DNA of 35,209 nt from Streptococcus mitis (GTDB taxonomy: Bacteria; Bacillota; Bacilli; Lactobacillales; Streptococcaceae). The stretch spans positions 1 to 35,209 of the forward strand of contig NZ_SPGF01000018.1 of assembly GCF_005844455.1 (NCBI RefSeq). Reading direction: 5' to 3'. The translations under genes and the position numbers were made by a program. The notes under the pieces were generated by a model. It saw nothing but the letters and a program-made list of their open reading frames with translations, ran no database searches and had not been told where the DNA came from. Position 1 is the first letter of the stretch. Each line of letters opens with the position of its first letter. Shown piece by piece: positions 1 through 9,999 of this stretch.

Positions 1-293
1 CGGAATTCAACCGATTGTCTGATGTGTTTTCTAAGGAACATATCTATTATGCGCACCCCTATGCCTCTTGGGAAAGGGGAACTAATGAGAATCACAACAG
101 GCTCATTCGTAGATGGTTACCTAAAGGAACTAAGAAAACGACTCCTAAAGAAGTCGCCTTAATCGAAAATTGGATTAATAACTATCCTAAAAAATGCTTG
201 AACTACAAGTCACCCATAGAAGACTTCTGGATGGCTAACTTGAACTTGAAATTCGCCTTTTTCAAATCAGTCCAACAAAAAAGGTTTATATAG
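1..293 (+). pseudogene. IS30-family transposase, C-terminal remnant
   Basis: The frame is open from the first base of the window, so the 5' part lies outside it. The visible ~96 codons contain the C-terminal catalytic block of IS30-type DDE transposases: EFNRLSDVF, then YYAHPYASWERGTNENHN and LIRRWLPKG. The Glu in GTNEN is the expected last acidic residue of the DDE triad. The first two Asp residues would lie upstream. The last codons (KRFI and the TAG at 291-293) run into the RUP that begins at 289, so the stop appears to come from the inserted repeat. The gene lies convergent to amiF. Whether the rest of the element is intact cannot be seen, but no IS end is recognisable after the ORF, so I treat it as a remnant. 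Family assignment is firm; the exact IS name is not known. Confidence 0.8.
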
Positions 294-395
294 TAGATTG
301 AATCTAGAATAGTACGCCATGGTTGCTAAAATATTTCTATACATTAATTTGACTTTCCTAATCAATTTGTTCACATCTTATTTCAATCTACTATA
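289..395. repeat. RUP (repeat unit of pneumococcus), copy 1
   Basis: A 107-bp unit bounded by perfect terminal inverted repeats, TATAGTAGATTGAA at the left and TTCAATCTACTATA at the right. It is a near-identical relative of the unit at 32998-33104 in the same orientation. Length, ends and the central ATTTCTA...CTTTCCTAAT core match the RUP family. RUPs are non-coding, known from pneumococcus and its relatives, and thought to be mobilised in trans by IS630-Spn1 with TA target duplication. This copy cuts the tail of the IS30 transposase, and its right end shares TATA with the inverted repeat after amiF. Confidence 0.85.
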
Positions 396-425
396 ATTTC
401 CGTAAAAATTGACATGGAAATTATA
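392..425 (-). terminator. Inverted repeat downstream of amiF (probable terminator)
   Basis: A perfect 10-bp inverted repeat, TATAATTTCC / GGAAATTATA, with a 14-nt loop lies just after the amiF stop codon. It is placed to end the ami operon transcript. There is no U-run immediately after the stem on the minus strand, because the RUP begins inside the stem's outer TATA. The terminator may therefore be weakened or reshaped. Confidence 0.55.
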
Positions 426-434
426 AAACCATTA

Positions 435-1361
435 TTAGTTTAATCCTTGTTGGTAACGTGCCAATTCGGCTTGGTTTGCCCAAACATAGTGACCTGGACG
501 GATTTCTACCATGGATGGCTTATCAGTCTCATAATCGTGTTGACTTGGATCGTAAACCTTCAAGACCTTCTTACGTTCCAAGATTGGATCTGGAATTGGT
601 ACCGCTGAAAGCAAGGCTTGAGTATACGGGTGAATTGGATTGTTAAACAATTCTTCTGTTTCAGCAACCTCTACAATAACACCCTTGTAAATAACTGCGA
701 TACGATCTGAAATAAAGCGAACGACCGACAAGTCATGGGCGATAAAGAGATAGGTCAAACCGAGCTCTTTTTGGAATTTTTTGAGCAAGTTCAAGACTTG
801 GGCACGCACAGAAACGTCCAAGGCTGAAATCGGCTCATCCGCAATAACAAAGTCTGGTTGCATGACCAAGGCACGGGCAATACCGATACGTTGGCGTTGA
901 CCACCTGAAAACTCATGAGGATAACGAGTCAAATGCTCAGCAAGAAGCCCCACTTCACGGATAATATTTTTAACTTTCTCTTTACGTTCTTCTTCATCCT
1001 TAAACAGACGGTGATTGTAAAGACCTTCAGAAATAATATAATCAACAGTAGCACGTTCATTCAAACTTGCTGCAGGGTCTTGGAAAATCATCTGGATACG
1101 ACGAATCAATTCCGCAGCTTGTTCACGCGATTTCTTACCATTAATCTTTTGACCATCAAAAATGATATCACCATTACTTGTGTCATTTAGACCAAGGATG
1201 GCACGACCAATAGTTGTTTTCCCACTACCTGACTCACCTACAAGCGAGAAAGTTTCTCCCTTGTTGATAAAGAAGTTGGCATTTTTAACCGCGACAAACT
1301 TCTTACTTCCTTCACCGAAGGAAATTTCTAAATCTTTGATTTCTACTAATTTTTCAGACAT
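435..1361 (-). CDS. amiF: Oligopeptide ABC transporter ATP-binding protein AmiF
   Basis: One of the two cytoplasmic ATPases that power the Ami oligopeptide importer. The 308-residue product begins [11 protein letters not shown] at an ATG preceded by AGGAGG; an upstream in-frame start would overlap amiE and has no better site. It shows Walker [10 protein letters not shown] (about residues 42-50), the ABC signature [15 protein letters not shown], Walker B FVIADEP and the switch His in FIAHDL. The C-terminal extension with [15 protein letters not shown] is typical of OppF/DppF-type subunits. It is the last gene of amiACDEF, 10 nt after amiE, and would pair with AmiE on the AmiC/AmiD channel. No lesion is seen. 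Confidence 0.95.
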   Translation of the reverse strand: MSEKLVEIKDLEISFGEGSKKFVAVKNANFFINKGETFSLVGESGSGKTTIGRAILGLNDTSNGDIIFDGQKINGKKSREQAAELIRRIQMIFQDPAASLNERATVDYIISEGLYNHRLFKDEEERKEKVKNIIREVGLLAEHLTRYPHEFSGGQRQRIGIARALVMQPDFVIADEPISALDVSVRAQVLNLLKKFQKELGLTYLFIAHDLSVVRFISDRIAVIYKGVIVEVAETEELFNNPIHPYTQALLSAVPIPDPILERKKVLKVYDPSQHDYETDKPSMVEIRPGHYVWANQAELARYQQGLN

Positions 1362-1371
1362 TTCCTTCCTC

Positions 1372-2439
1372 CTAGTCTGCCAGATGGGCAAATCCCATTT
1401 TTTCACGGATCTTATCGTGGAGATTTGCAATCACAGCTGGTTTTTCTACTTTTGGAGCATCCTCATGAAGTAGCCAAGTTTTAGCCCAATGTGTCTCTGA
1501 TACTGAGAATTGAGGGGCTTTTTGCTCGAAGTCAATTTGCATTGCATAGTCTGAACGCAAGGCAAAGGCATCCCCTTTCAGGTCAGTATAAAGTGACGGA
1601 GGTGTTCCTGGGATTGAGTAAAGATCCCCTTTATCATCAGCAAGCTGAGGCAAGCTAGACAAGAGACTCCATGTATATGGATGGCGAGGGTCATAGAAAA
1701 CTTCCTCAACAGTTCCATACTCAACGATTTCTCCTGCATACATAACCGCTACCTTGTCTGCAATACTTGCTACCACACCAAGGTCGTGAGTGATAAAGAT
1801 TGTTGTGAAATGGTATTCGTTTTGTAACGATTTAAGCAAATCAATAATTTGTGCTTGGATGGTCACATCCAAGGCTGTTGTTGGCTCATCACAGATCAAG
1901 ACATCAGGTCGGCAGGCAAGGGCAATAGCAATAACGATACGTTGACGCATTCCTCCAGAATATTGGAATGGGTATTCATCAAAACGTCTATCTGCGTCTG
2001 GAATTCCAACCTTATTCATGTAGTCAATAGCCAATTCTTTTGCTTCTTTGGCTGTTTTTCCTTGGTGTTTTTCAATAACTTCTGTAATCTGACTACCAAT
2101 TGTTTTAATCGGGTCCAAACTAGTCATTGGATCCTGGAAGATAGTCGCAATCTTAGCACCACGAATTTGTTCCCAATCCTTGTGAGAAGACAAGGCTGTC
2201 AAATCCTGACCACGGTAGGCAATGCTACCTTGGGCAATGCGACCATTTTCTTCAAGCATACCTGTGAAGGTCTTTGTCAAAACAGATTTACCTGATCCTG
2301 ATTCACCTACCAAGGCCAATACTTCACCTTCAACTAGTTCAAGGGAAACGCCACGAATGGCTGTCAATACTTTGTCACGAACGTCAAATTCCACGACAAT
2401 ATCGCGAGCAGTCAAAATTACATTTTTTTCTTTTGTCAT
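1372..2439 (-). CDS. amiE: Oligopeptide ABC transporter ATP-binding protein AmiE
   Basis: The second ATPase of the Ami importer, 355 residues. Walker A is [10 protein letters not shown], the ABC signature is [15 protein letters not shown], Walker B is [13 protein letters not shown], and the H-loop is FITHDLGVV. The C-terminal [17 protein letters not shown] segment is the oligopeptide/dipeptide ATPase domain found in OppD-like subunits. It lies between amiD (8-nt gap) and amiF (10-nt gap) on one transcript. AmiE and AmiF are different polypeptides and are expected to act as a heterodimer. Length and motifs are normal for the family. Confidence 0.95.
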   Translation of the reverse strand: MTKEKNVILTARDIVVEFDVRDKVLTAIRGVSLELVEGEVLALVGESGSGKSVLTKTFTGMLEENGRIAQGSIAYRGQDLTALSSHKDWEQIRGAKIATIFQDPMTSLDPIKTIGSQITEVIEKHQGKTAKEAKELAIDYMNKVGIPDADRRFDEYPFQYSGGMRQRIVIAIALACRPDVLICDEPTTALDVTIQAQIIDLLKSLQNEYHFTTIFITHDLGVVASIADKVAVMYAGEIVEYGTVEEVFYDPRHPYTWSLLSSLPQLADDKGDLYSIPGTPPSLYTDLKGDAFALRSDYAMQIDFEQKAPQFSVSETHWAKTWLLHEDAPKVEKPAVIANLHDKIREKMGFAHLAD

Positions 2440-2447
2440 TTCTACTC

Positions 2448-3374
2448 CTATCTATGTGTACGTGGATCACTAGCATCCGCTAAGTTTTGACCAACTACGA
2501 AAAGGGACAAGGATACCAAGACAAGTGTTGTCAATGGAATCCAGAACAAGTAAGCATTGGTTGTTACGTTTTGTGAATAATCCGAAATCAAACGACCCAA
2601 ACTTGGCACGGTAATCGGTAATCCAAGACCGAAGAATGACAAGAAGGCTTCGTATGAGATAAAGCTTGGAAGCATCTGAGTCATCGTTGTCACAATAACA
2701 GATACCAATTGAGGCATGATATTTTTAGCAACAATCTTCAAGGTTGGTGTTCCCAAAGTACGTGACGCTAAGTTGTATTCCAAATCACGGTAACGCAAGA
2801 TTTGCACACGAATCATGAAGGCAATCCCGATCCATGTTGTCACACTCATGGCAAAAATCAGATTCCAGAATCCAGCTCCGATTGAGTAAGTCAAGACAAT
2901 GACAATCAAAAGAGATGGGATGTTTGAGATGACGTTATAAACTTCCATCATGACACGGTCAACGGATTTTGAAATTCCCCAAATACCACCGACAAAGACA
3001 CCGATAACTAAGTTAATCACTGTCGCAATCACAGAAATGAGGATAGAGTTACGAGCTCCAAACCAAACACCGTCAAAGAGCGATTTACCGTTACTGTCTG
3101 TACCGAACCAATGCTCAGCATTTGGCTTGATAAAACGAGCACTAAAGTCGTTTACCTTGCTGACATCATTGAAATCAAACTTAGAAAACATTGGGTAGAT
3201 GAAACTCATCAAAATGATGGCTACCAAGATTCCCAACATGACTACAGTTGATTTTTTCTTCATAAATTGTCTAAACACCGACTTCCAGTAAGAATAGGCT
3301 GGCGCATCAATGGCTTCAGAGGCAAAATCGTCACGTTTTACGAACTGAAATTTTTCTTTATCGATTGTAGACAT
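2448..3374 (-). CDS. amiD: Oligopeptide ABC transporter permease AmiD
   Basis: Inner-membrane channel subunit of the Ami importer, 308 residues. An N-terminal cytoplasmic stretch precedes the first membrane segment ([20 protein letters not shown], about residues 41-60). The binding-protein-dependent transport domain carries several further helices and the EAA-type coupling loop around [19 protein letters not shown]. Its ATG shares one base with the amiC stop (TAATG), a sign of translational coupling. It would pair with AmiC to form the translocation path. Confidence 0.95.
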   Translation of the reverse strand: MSTIDKEKFQFVKRDDFASEAIDAPAYSYWKSVFRQFMKKKSTVVMLGILVAIILMSFIYPMFSKFDFNDVSKVNDFSARFIKPNAEHWFGTDSNGKSLFDGVWFGARNSILISVIATVINLVIGVFVGGIWGISKSVDRVMMEVYNVISNIPSLLIVIVLTYSIGAGFWNLIFAMSVTTWIGIAFMIRVQILRYRDLEYNLASRTLGTPTLKIVAKNIMPQLVSVIVTTMTQMLPSFISYEAFLSFFGLGLPITVPSLGRLISDYSQNVTTNAYLFWIPLTTLVLVSLSLFVVGQNLADASDPRTHR

Positions 3375-4870
3375 TATTTGCCTCCTTTCTCAGTCAATTT
3401 AATACGTGGGTCAATAATGGTCATCCAAATATCTCCTAAAAGAAGGGAGAAGATTGAAATACATGTAAAGATGAAGACAAGACCAACGACCATAGAATTA
3501 TTGGATGCTTTTACAGAGTCAATCAACATTTTCCCCATACCTGGGAAGGCGAAGACTGTTTCAGTAAGGGTTGCACCACCGATAACTCCGATAACGGCAC
3601 CAGGAATTCCTGAAACCAGTGGAACCATGGCATTTTTAAAGATGTGTTTGTTTGAAATTTCTTTTTCAGACAAGCCTTTTGCACGAGCAAAACGTACAAA
3701 GTCTTGTGACTGCAAGTCAATCATGTAACGACGAATCCAAATAGCTGTACCAGGAGCACCCAACAAACCAAGGATAACTGCTGGTAAAACATACGAACGC
3801 CAATCTCCAGCACCCAAGATAGGGAATGAATCTGGCAAGCCGATTGAAGAACCAGCCAAACGGATGATATAAACCAAGGCAATGGTTGGAAGAGCCATCA
3901 AGAAAGTCAAAGCCCCTGTTGAGAAGCTATCAATCCAAGTGTTCTTGAAGCGAGCCATAGCTGAACCAAGTGGCACGGCAATCGCATAAGAAATCACCAA
4001 ACCGATCAATCCAACAACAGCAGAGCTGGCAATCATTGAAGGATATTGGTAGTTACTTTCCGTAGCTGTATAAGGATCATCTTTTCCGTAGTTGGCTACT
4101 TCACGAGAGTCAGCTTGATCAGGCGATTTATAGGTTCTTGAGTAAATATTTACAGAAGAAGTTTTCTTACCTGTTGGGAACTGAACTTGGGATGTTTTAG
4201 TTTGTCCTTGTCCCTGAGTAATAACCTGTAAAACAGGGCTATTCGCATAAGTTGGATAAGAGTCACCTAAATTAATGTTCACAAAGTTTTGATGTACAAA
4301 CGGGAACTGACCGTTAAAGTACAAGAGATATTTGTGTTTAGTTCCTGAACCAACCAAGGACCATCCGATTGCTGGATCATTTTCAAAACGAAGGTAACGT
4401 TTCAAGTCTGGATTTTCAGGGTCTTGGATTTTATTAGTATGGTCAATGTCAATCAAGTTAGCATAGAAGTGAAAAACACGTTCAAAAATTGGGATTTCAC
4501 GAGTAGCGTAGAATTGGCCACTTTCAGTAAATTCTCCCAAGGTCCAACCATGACCGATTTGTTTGATGTATTTTTCATAGATAGCCTTGTTGGTGTCATT
4601 GGCTTCAACTGTTACAGAAGCATCCATCTGGCTAGCTTTTTCTTGCAACTCTTTGGTATCGTAGTACTCGATATAGCCCATACGCTCATAAACGGTATTC
4701 TCATAGTTATCACGTTTATCAGCAGTTGTCGCAATCTTGTTATAGTTGGTATCCTGTTTGAAAATCAATTTTCGAGGAACCATTGTATAGATAATCGTGT
4801 AAGTCAAGGTTGTTACTAAAAAGATAGAAACCAATGACCGCAAGACACGCATAAAAATATATTTCTTCAT
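3374..4870 (-). CDS. amiC: Oligopeptide ABC transporter permease AmiC
   Basis: The larger channel subunit of the Ami importer, 498 residues. A first membrane helix (about 9-30, [19 protein letters not shown]) is followed by a long extracytoplasmic region of roughly 240 residues. The permease domain with several helices begins near [19 protein letters not shown]. The EAA loop reads [21 protein letters not shown]. The large insertion between helices 1 and 2 is usual for streptococcal AmiC/OppB relatives. It begins 66 nt after amiA, beyond an attenuator-like hairpin, so binding protein may be made in excess over the channel. It is coupled to amiD through TAATG. Confidence 0.95.
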   Translation of the reverse strand: MKKYIFMRVLRSLVSIFLVTTLTYTIIYTMVPRKLIFKQDTNYNKIATTADKRDNYENTVYERMGYIEYYDTKELQEKASQMDASVTVEANDTNKAIYEKYIKQIGHGWTLGEFTESGQFYATREIPIFERVFHFYANLIDIDHTNKIQDPENPDLKRYLRFENDPAIGWSLVGSGTKHKYLLYFNGQFPFVHQNFVNINLGDSYPTYANSPVLQVITQGQGQTKTSQVQFPTGKKTSSVNIYSRTYKSPDQADSREVANYGKDDPYTATESNYQYPSMIASSAVVGLIGLVISYAIAVPLGSAMARFKNTWIDSFSTGALTFLMALPTIALVYIIRLAGSSIGLPDSFPILGAGDWRSYVLPAVILGLLGAPGTAIWIRRYMIDLQSQDFVRFARAKGLSEKEISNKHIFKNAMVPLVSGIPGAVIGVIGGATLTETVFAFPGMGKMLIDSVKASNNSMVVGLVFIFTCISIFSLLLGDIWMTIIDPRIKLTEKGGK

Positions 4871-4894
4871 ATCGTTTCCTTTTTAAATCCCAAA

Positions 4895-4924
4895 AGAACC
4901 TTCTCCTCATAGAGAGAAAGTTCT
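4895..4924 (-). terminator. Attenuator-like hairpin between amiA and amiC
   Basis: On the minus strand an 11-bp stem (AGAACTTTCTC / GAGAAGGTTCT, one G-U pair, 8-nt loop) is followed by UUUU. It sits between the amiA stop and the amiC ribosome-binding site. Its short U-tract suggests a leaky terminator that lowers amiCDEF expression relative to amiA, as expected where the binding protein is needed in excess. Confidence 0.6.
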
Positions 4925-4936
4925 CTTGAGAGTTAT

Positions 4937-6916
4937 TTATTTAACGTGTTTAGTCAATTCTTTTTGAACTTTTTCGTTTGATTCTTTTTTCTCTTTAATC
5001 CATTTCTCACGAGCTTGTTCATAATCAGCCTTTGTTACAACTTTGTCTTGTAACTGAATATATTTGAAGTAGACATCTGAACCTTTGTCTCCAGATTGGC
5101 TATAAGAAGCTGAGAATGGTACAACACGAGAAATGAATGGTGCAGCACCACTAGAAGACATAGCTGGTAAGAAGAGTGAACTGTCTGTCAACCAAGCTTG
5201 AGCAACAGCATATTTTTCATAACGCTTGTTAAGATCACTTGTTTCTTTTCCAGCTTCATCAAGCAATTTATCGTAATCTTTCACACCAACTTTAGCTGCA
5301 GCTGCATTTGATGGGTCATCATACCCCATATAAGTTTTCGTTTGTTCACTATTAGTTGATTTAAGGATATCAAGATAAGTTGATGGATCTTCATAGTCAG
5401 GATTCCATCCAACCGCACCTGAAAGATCCCAATCCTCAGCTGCCGCATTAGCTGCATAATAAGTCACATTAAAGAACTCATCTTTAGAAATTTGTTGAAT
5501 ATCTATGACAACATTTTCTTCGCCTAAAACTTTTTCAACTGATTGTTTAAAGGACTGAATACGTGCGATAAAGTTTTTAGAGGTTTGGTCCACTGGAACA
5601 TCCAAGTGGATAGGGAATTTCACACCTTCTGCTTCTAGAGCAGTTTTAGCTTTAGCAAATTCTGTTTTAGCTTTGTCAGCGTTAAAGAGACCGTCTTGAC
5701 CATCAGCAAAGTTTACATCTTGCCACTCATCTCCATAAGTCTTAACTTTTTCAGCAACCAAGTCACCGAAAGTTTTTTCGCCCGCAGTCACAAAATCTGG
5801 CTTCACAAATAAATTACGAACTGCAAGAGGAGCACCTTCTTTACCGTTAACTTGAGCAGAATAAGCTGTACGGTCAAAGGCAAAGTTCAAGGCTTGGCGG
5901 AAGTCTTTGTTAAGAAGAGCTTTCTTAGTAGATGTTTTCTCTTCATCTGTCGTTTTAGATGTATATTTGTAATTTTGTCGGTCAATATTTACACCTAAAC
6001 CTCCAATACCAGCTCCTGATGGAGTGTAGAAAATATTATCCTTGTATGACTCTTCTACTTTTGAGAAGTTTGAACTTGTTGGATAAAGGCGAGCAAAGCT
6101 GTATGCTCCACTTGTAAAGTTACGTTCAAGTGATTCTTGGTCCGAACCATCAAAATATGCAAGTGTTGCTGTGTCTAAATGAACATTCTCTTTATCCCAG
6201 TACTGCTCGTTCTTAGCAAACTCGATAGAAGATTTAGCAGTTAAACCTTTAAGCAAGAAAGGTCCATTATATAGCAAAGATGTAGGGTCTGTTGCTTTAG
6301 CAAAATCAGAGCCCTTTGATTTTTCAAATTCTTCGTTTAACGGCCAGAAAATTGAGTAAACCATCTTAGAGTTCCAGTAAGGTTCTGGCTGGTTCAAAGT
6401 ATACTCAAGAGTATAATCATCAACCGCTTTAACACCTACTGTAGAGAAATCTTTTGAATTCCCAGCCAAATAATCAGATAAACCTTTAACAGAAGTTTCA
6501 GCTAGATATAGGGCTTCTGATTTCTTATCTGCCGCATGTTTCAATCCATTCACGAAGTCTTTAGCAGTCACTTCGGCATATTCTTCACCATCGGATGTCA
6601 TCCATTTGACACCTTTACGAATTTTGTAGGTATATGTCAATCCGTCTTTTGATACAGACCAGTCTTCTGCAACCGCAGGAGTCAAATTCCCGTATTTATC
6701 ATTTGTAAGGAGGCCATCGATCCCGTTTGAAGTAGCCACTTTCGTACTCTGTTTTCCAGAAACAACATAATCTAATGTTTCTGGATCAGCCGAATAGACG
6801 TAGCCATAAGCTTTTGGAGCTGTCGAATCAGATGATTTTGAATTCCCACAAGCTACTAACACACCCGTCGCAAATAAAGCAACTCCTGCTGCAACAAAGA
6901 CTCTACTTTTTTTCAT
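4937..6916 (-). CDS. amiA: Oligopeptide-binding lipoprotein AmiA
   Basis: Extracellular substrate-binding lipoprotein of the Ami importer, 659 residues. The N-terminus has KK, a hydrophobic core and the lipobox LVAC, with lipidated Cys at residue 23. The body is a peptide-binding SBP family 5 domain, with GYVYSADPETLDYV near the mature N-terminus and the C-terminal ligand-binding lobe around the AVGWNPDYEDPSTYLDIL segment. It belongs to the same family as the broken gene at 30971-32935. It is the first gene of amiACDEF, with an extended -10 promoter at 6953-6981. Ami-type proteins feed amino acids and also import peptide signals in this genus. Length is normal and the gene is intact. Confidence 0.95.
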   Translation of the reverse strand: MKKSRVFVAAGVALFATGVLVACGNSKSSDSTAPKAYGYVYSADPETLDYVVSGKQSTKVATSNGIDGLLTNDKYGNLTPAVAEDWSVSKDGLTYTYKIRKGVKWMTSDGEEYAEVTAKDFVNGLKHAADKKSEALYLAETSVKGLSDYLAGNSKDFSTVGVKAVDDYTLEYTLNQPEPYWNSKMVYSIFWPLNEEFEKSKGSDFAKATDPTSLLYNGPFLLKGLTAKSSIEFAKNEQYWDKENVHLDTATLAYFDGSDQESLERNFTSGAYSFARLYPTSSNFSKVEESYKDNIFYTPSGAGIGGLGVNIDRQNYKYTSKTTDEEKTSTKKALLNKDFRQALNFAFDRTAYSAQVNGKEGAPLAVRNLFVKPDFVTAGEKTFGDLVAEKVKTYGDEWQDVNFADGQDGLFNADKAKTEFAKAKTALEAEGVKFPIHLDVPVDQTSKNFIARIQSFKQSVEKVLGEENVVIDIQQISKDEFFNVTYYAANAAAEDWDLSGAVGWNPDYEDPSTYLDILKSTNSEQTKTYMGYDDPSNAAAAKVGVKDYDKLLDEAGKETSDLNKRYEKYAVAQAWLTDSSLFLPAMSSSGAAPFISRVVPFSASYSQSGDKGSDVYFKYIQLQDKVVTKADYEQAREKWIKEKKESNEKVQKELTKHVK

Positions 6917-6952
6917 TTCTTTATTCCTCTTATAAAGTATAGGTCGTCATCA

Positions 6953-6981
6953 ATTATACCATAGATTTCAAGAAAAGTAAA
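6953..6981 (-). promoter_or_regulatory. Promoter of the ami operon
   Basis: On the minus strand TTTACT is followed after 17 nt by TATAAT, with an upstream TGG that makes an extended -10. The -10 box lies 36 nt before the amiA ATG. Confidence 0.7.
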
Positions 6982-7032
6982 CGAATTTTCAGAATATTTA
7001 GGCGTGTTGATACAAAAAATCTGAAAAAGCTA

Positions 7033-7061
7033 TTGACTGAAAATCATTTTCAAGGTATAAT
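7033..7061 (+). promoter_or_regulatory. Promoter of tRNA-Cys
   Basis: TTGACT and TATAAT are separated by exactly 17 nt, and the -10 box ends 12 nt before the mature tRNA 5' end. This is close to a consensus vegetative promoter. Confidence 0.85.
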
Positions 7062-7073
7062 AATAAACGTTAA

Positions 7074-7144
7074 GGCGGTATAGCCAAGTGGTAAGGCACG
7101 GCTCTGCAAAAGCTTGATCGTCGGTTCAAATCCGTCTACCGCCT
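7074..7144 (+). tRNA. tRNA-Cys (anticodon GCA)
   Basis: A 71-nt cloverleaf. The acceptor stem pairs GGCGGTA with TACCGCC. The D-arm carries AGCCAAGTGGTAAGGC, the anticodon loop CTGCAAA gives anticodon GCA, and the T-arm contains GGTTCAAATCC. The discriminator base is T (U73), as expected for tRNA-Cys. CCA is not encoded. It is a single gene, divergent from amiA, with its own promoter and terminator. Confidence 0.95.
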
Positions 7145-7178
7145 TTCAGTACCGAATTAATCGGAATTTATCAAGACG

Positions 7179-7206
7179 AAAAGCCCGTAAAATAGGGCTT
7201 TTTTAT
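7179..7206 (+). terminator. Terminator of tRNA-Cys
   Basis: The stem AAAAGCCC / GGGCTTTT with an 8-nt loop is followed by T-rich sequence 35 nt after the tRNA. Confidence 0.8.
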
Positions 7207-7304
7207 TTTTATTTCATGATAAAAAAAGGATAACTTTAAAAAACTTTTGGGGCGGATTTGGGGGCTGAGTTTTTCGAGGATACTATTCCCTTTTAAAATC
7301 AACT

Positions 7305-7338
7305 GAAAAAAGCTTTGTCACTCATGATGACAAAAGCC
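7305..7338 (-). terminator. Terminator downstream of the CNNM/CorC gene
   Basis: On the minus strand GCTTTTGTCA and TGACAAAGC pair around a short loop and are followed by TTTTTT. It starts just after the stop codon at 7345. Confidence 0.65.
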
Positions 7339-7344
7339 TCTAAT

Positions 7345-8676
7345 TTACTCTGTTTCTTCTTCTATTTCGACTTCTGTGATTTGGACTTTTACCTTGGTAA
7401 CACGTCCATTTTTCACTTTATCATTGGTTAAGATAAGCTGTTTGTTTTGGCTAACTAATTCATAACTGAGTTTCTCAGTCGTTGGAATGGTCCCAACTCC
7501 TGTCAAATAATAACCAGCGATGGTATCAACGTCATCACTTGCCAGTTCGACATCAAAGTAGTCATTAAAATCATTGAGATTCATGGTACCTTGAACAATA
7601 TAAGTATCTTCTCCGATTTGATGAACTTCGATTTCAGCCTTATCTGTTTCGTCATCGATTTCCCCAACGATTTCCTCTAAGAGGTCTTCAAGTGTCACCA
7701 AACCAGCCATACCACCGTATTCATCCAGCAAGATTGCCATTTGTCTTTGAGTATTTCGTAATTCTTTTAGCAAGTCATCCACAAAAATGGTTTCAGGAAC
7801 AAAGAGCGGATCTTGTAAGATTTTCTTCCAAACAATATTGTCAAAACCGTCCACAAAGCCTGCCTTAAGGAGACTCTTGGTGTGAATTATCCCAATCACG
7901 TTATCCTTATCCCCATCATAGACAGGGATACGAGAATAATTTTGTTTTAAAATACTTTGGATAATGGTTTGACTATCATCCTGAATATCGACCATAAAGG
8001 CATCCGTTCGAGGAACCATGACTTCTCTGGCCATTATTTCATCCAGTGAAAAAATCCCTTGTAACATCTCAATTTCGTCAGCATCTAGTGTTTCTTCACT
8101 ATTGGTCAGCATGTACTCAATTTCATCACGGGTCATTTTTTCATCAGCATCGTCAAAGGTCATAGGGGTCAAGCGACTCAAGAGATTGGTAGATGCAGAC
8201 AAGAGCCAAACAAAGGGACTAACTAGTTTCCCAAGCCCAATGATAACTGGCGCTGTACGAATCGCCAAGGCATCCTTTAGATTAAGAGCGATTCTCTTAG
8301 GATACAATTCCCCAAAAACGATGGAAATATAAGTCAAAAATGCTAAAGATAGAAAACTTGCAACGGCATAAGATGTTTCACCATTTCCAAGCCAAGAGGC
8401 AATTTCTCGTCCCAGAGTGTCTGCCAAACTCGCCCCTGATAAGATCGTAATCAGGGTAATCCCTACTTGAATGGTTGATAAAAAGTGGTTAGGATTTTCT
8501 AGTACCTTCAGCAGACGGATATAGCGTCTATCTCCTTCTTCTGCCTTTTGTTCAACCCGCGCACGGTTTAGTGACACCATGGCCATTTCTGTGGCTGAGA
8601 AAAAGGCATTTAATACCGTCAAGATAAACAATAAAACAAATTGTAGCAACAAATTCTGACTACTTGGGTCTTCCAT
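7345..8676 (-). CDS. CNNM / CBS-pair / CorC_HlyC membrane protein (hemolysin-related family)
   Basis: A 443-residue membrane protein. The N-terminal CNNM domain has about four hydrophobic segments, including FVLLFILTVLNAFFSATEMA (about 13-32) and FLSLAFLTYISIVFGELYPK. It is followed by a CBS-domain pair (EVMVPRTDAFMVDI, then LLDEYGGMAGLVTLEDLLEEIVGEI, about 215-340). A C-terminal transporter-associated CorC_HlyC domain contains the DTIAGYYLTGVGTIP stretch. Relatives are called hemolysin-like, but the better-supported roles are ion or polyamine export (Mg2+/Co2+; PaeA-type). No hemolytic activity can be inferred. It is monocistronic, with an extended -10 (TGATATAAT on the minus strand at 8709-8717) and a terminator. 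Confidence 0.85.
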   Translation of the reverse strand: MEDPSSQNLLLQFVLLFILTVLNAFFSATEMAMVSLNRARVEQKAEEGDRRYIRLLKVLENPNHFLSTIQVGITLITILSGASLADTLGREIASWLGNGETSYAVASFLSLAFLTYISIVFGELYPKRIALNLKDALAIRTAPVIIGLGKLVSPFVWLLSASTNLLSRLTPMTFDDADEKMTRDEIEYMLTNSEETLDADEIEMLQGIFSLDEIMAREVMVPRTDAFMVDIQDDSQTIIQSILKQNYSRIPVYDGDKDNVIGIIHTKSLLKAGFVDGFDNIVWKKILQDPLFVPETIFVDDLLKELRNTQRQMAILLDEYGGMAGLVTLEDLLEEIVGEIDDETDKAEIEVHQIGEDTYIVQGTMNLNDFNDYFDVELASDDVDTIAGYYLTGVGTIPTTEKLSYELVSQNKQLILTNDKVKNGRVTKVKVQITEVEIEEETE

Positions 8677-8708
8677 AGTTCTTCTCCTAAAATAGTATCT
8701 TATCCTTT

Positions 8709-8717
8709 ATTATATCA
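8709..8717 (-). promoter_or_regulatory. Extended -10 of the CNNM/CorC gene
   Basis: The minus strand reads TGATATAAT about 33 nt before the ATG at 8676. No good -35 is visible, as is usual with a TGn extension. Confidence 0.5.
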
Positions 8718-8750
8718 CAAAATCTAGTCCAGTACATATTATTTTTTCTC

Positions 8751-8863
8751 ATACTCTTCGAAAATCTCTGCAAACCACGTCAACTTCATCTGCAACCTCA
8801 AAGCTGTGCTTTGAGCAACCTGCGGCTAGCTTCCTAGTTTGCACTTTGATTTTCATTGAGTAT
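8751..8863. repeat. BOX element, short form lacking most of the central module
   Basis: A 113-bp unit starts ATACTCTTCGAAAATCTCTG and ends with TTTTCATTGAGTAT. These are the boxA-side and boxC-side ends of the pneumococcal BOX family. The TGCGGCTAGCTTCCTAGTTTG block is the boxC signature. Compared with the 152-bp copy at 30794-30945, the central boxB portion is largely missing. It lies between the CNNM/CorC gene and the terminator of endA. Confidence 0.85.
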
Positions 8864-8894
8864 CAGTGTCTATTCTAGTCCTACTTAAATTGTC

Positions 8895-8931
8895 AAAAAA
8901 ACTCCTTCATCCACTAGTGACATAGGAGTTG
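8895..8931 (-). terminator. Terminator of endA
   Basis: On the minus strand AACTCCT and AGGAGTT pair around a ~16-nt loop, followed by TTTTT, directly after the endA stop. Confidence 0.75.
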
Positions 8932-8941
8932 ATCTTACCTT

Positions 8942-9985
<1,044 letters not shown>

Positions 9986-9999
<14 letters not shown>

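Noticed and set aside
915-1190. Long open frames on the plus strand opposite amiF, amiE, amiD and amiC (also 1849-2295, 3267-3728, 4424-4819)
   Set aside because: They mirror conserved minus-strand genes, have no ribosome-binding sites, and their translations resemble no family. They are shadows.
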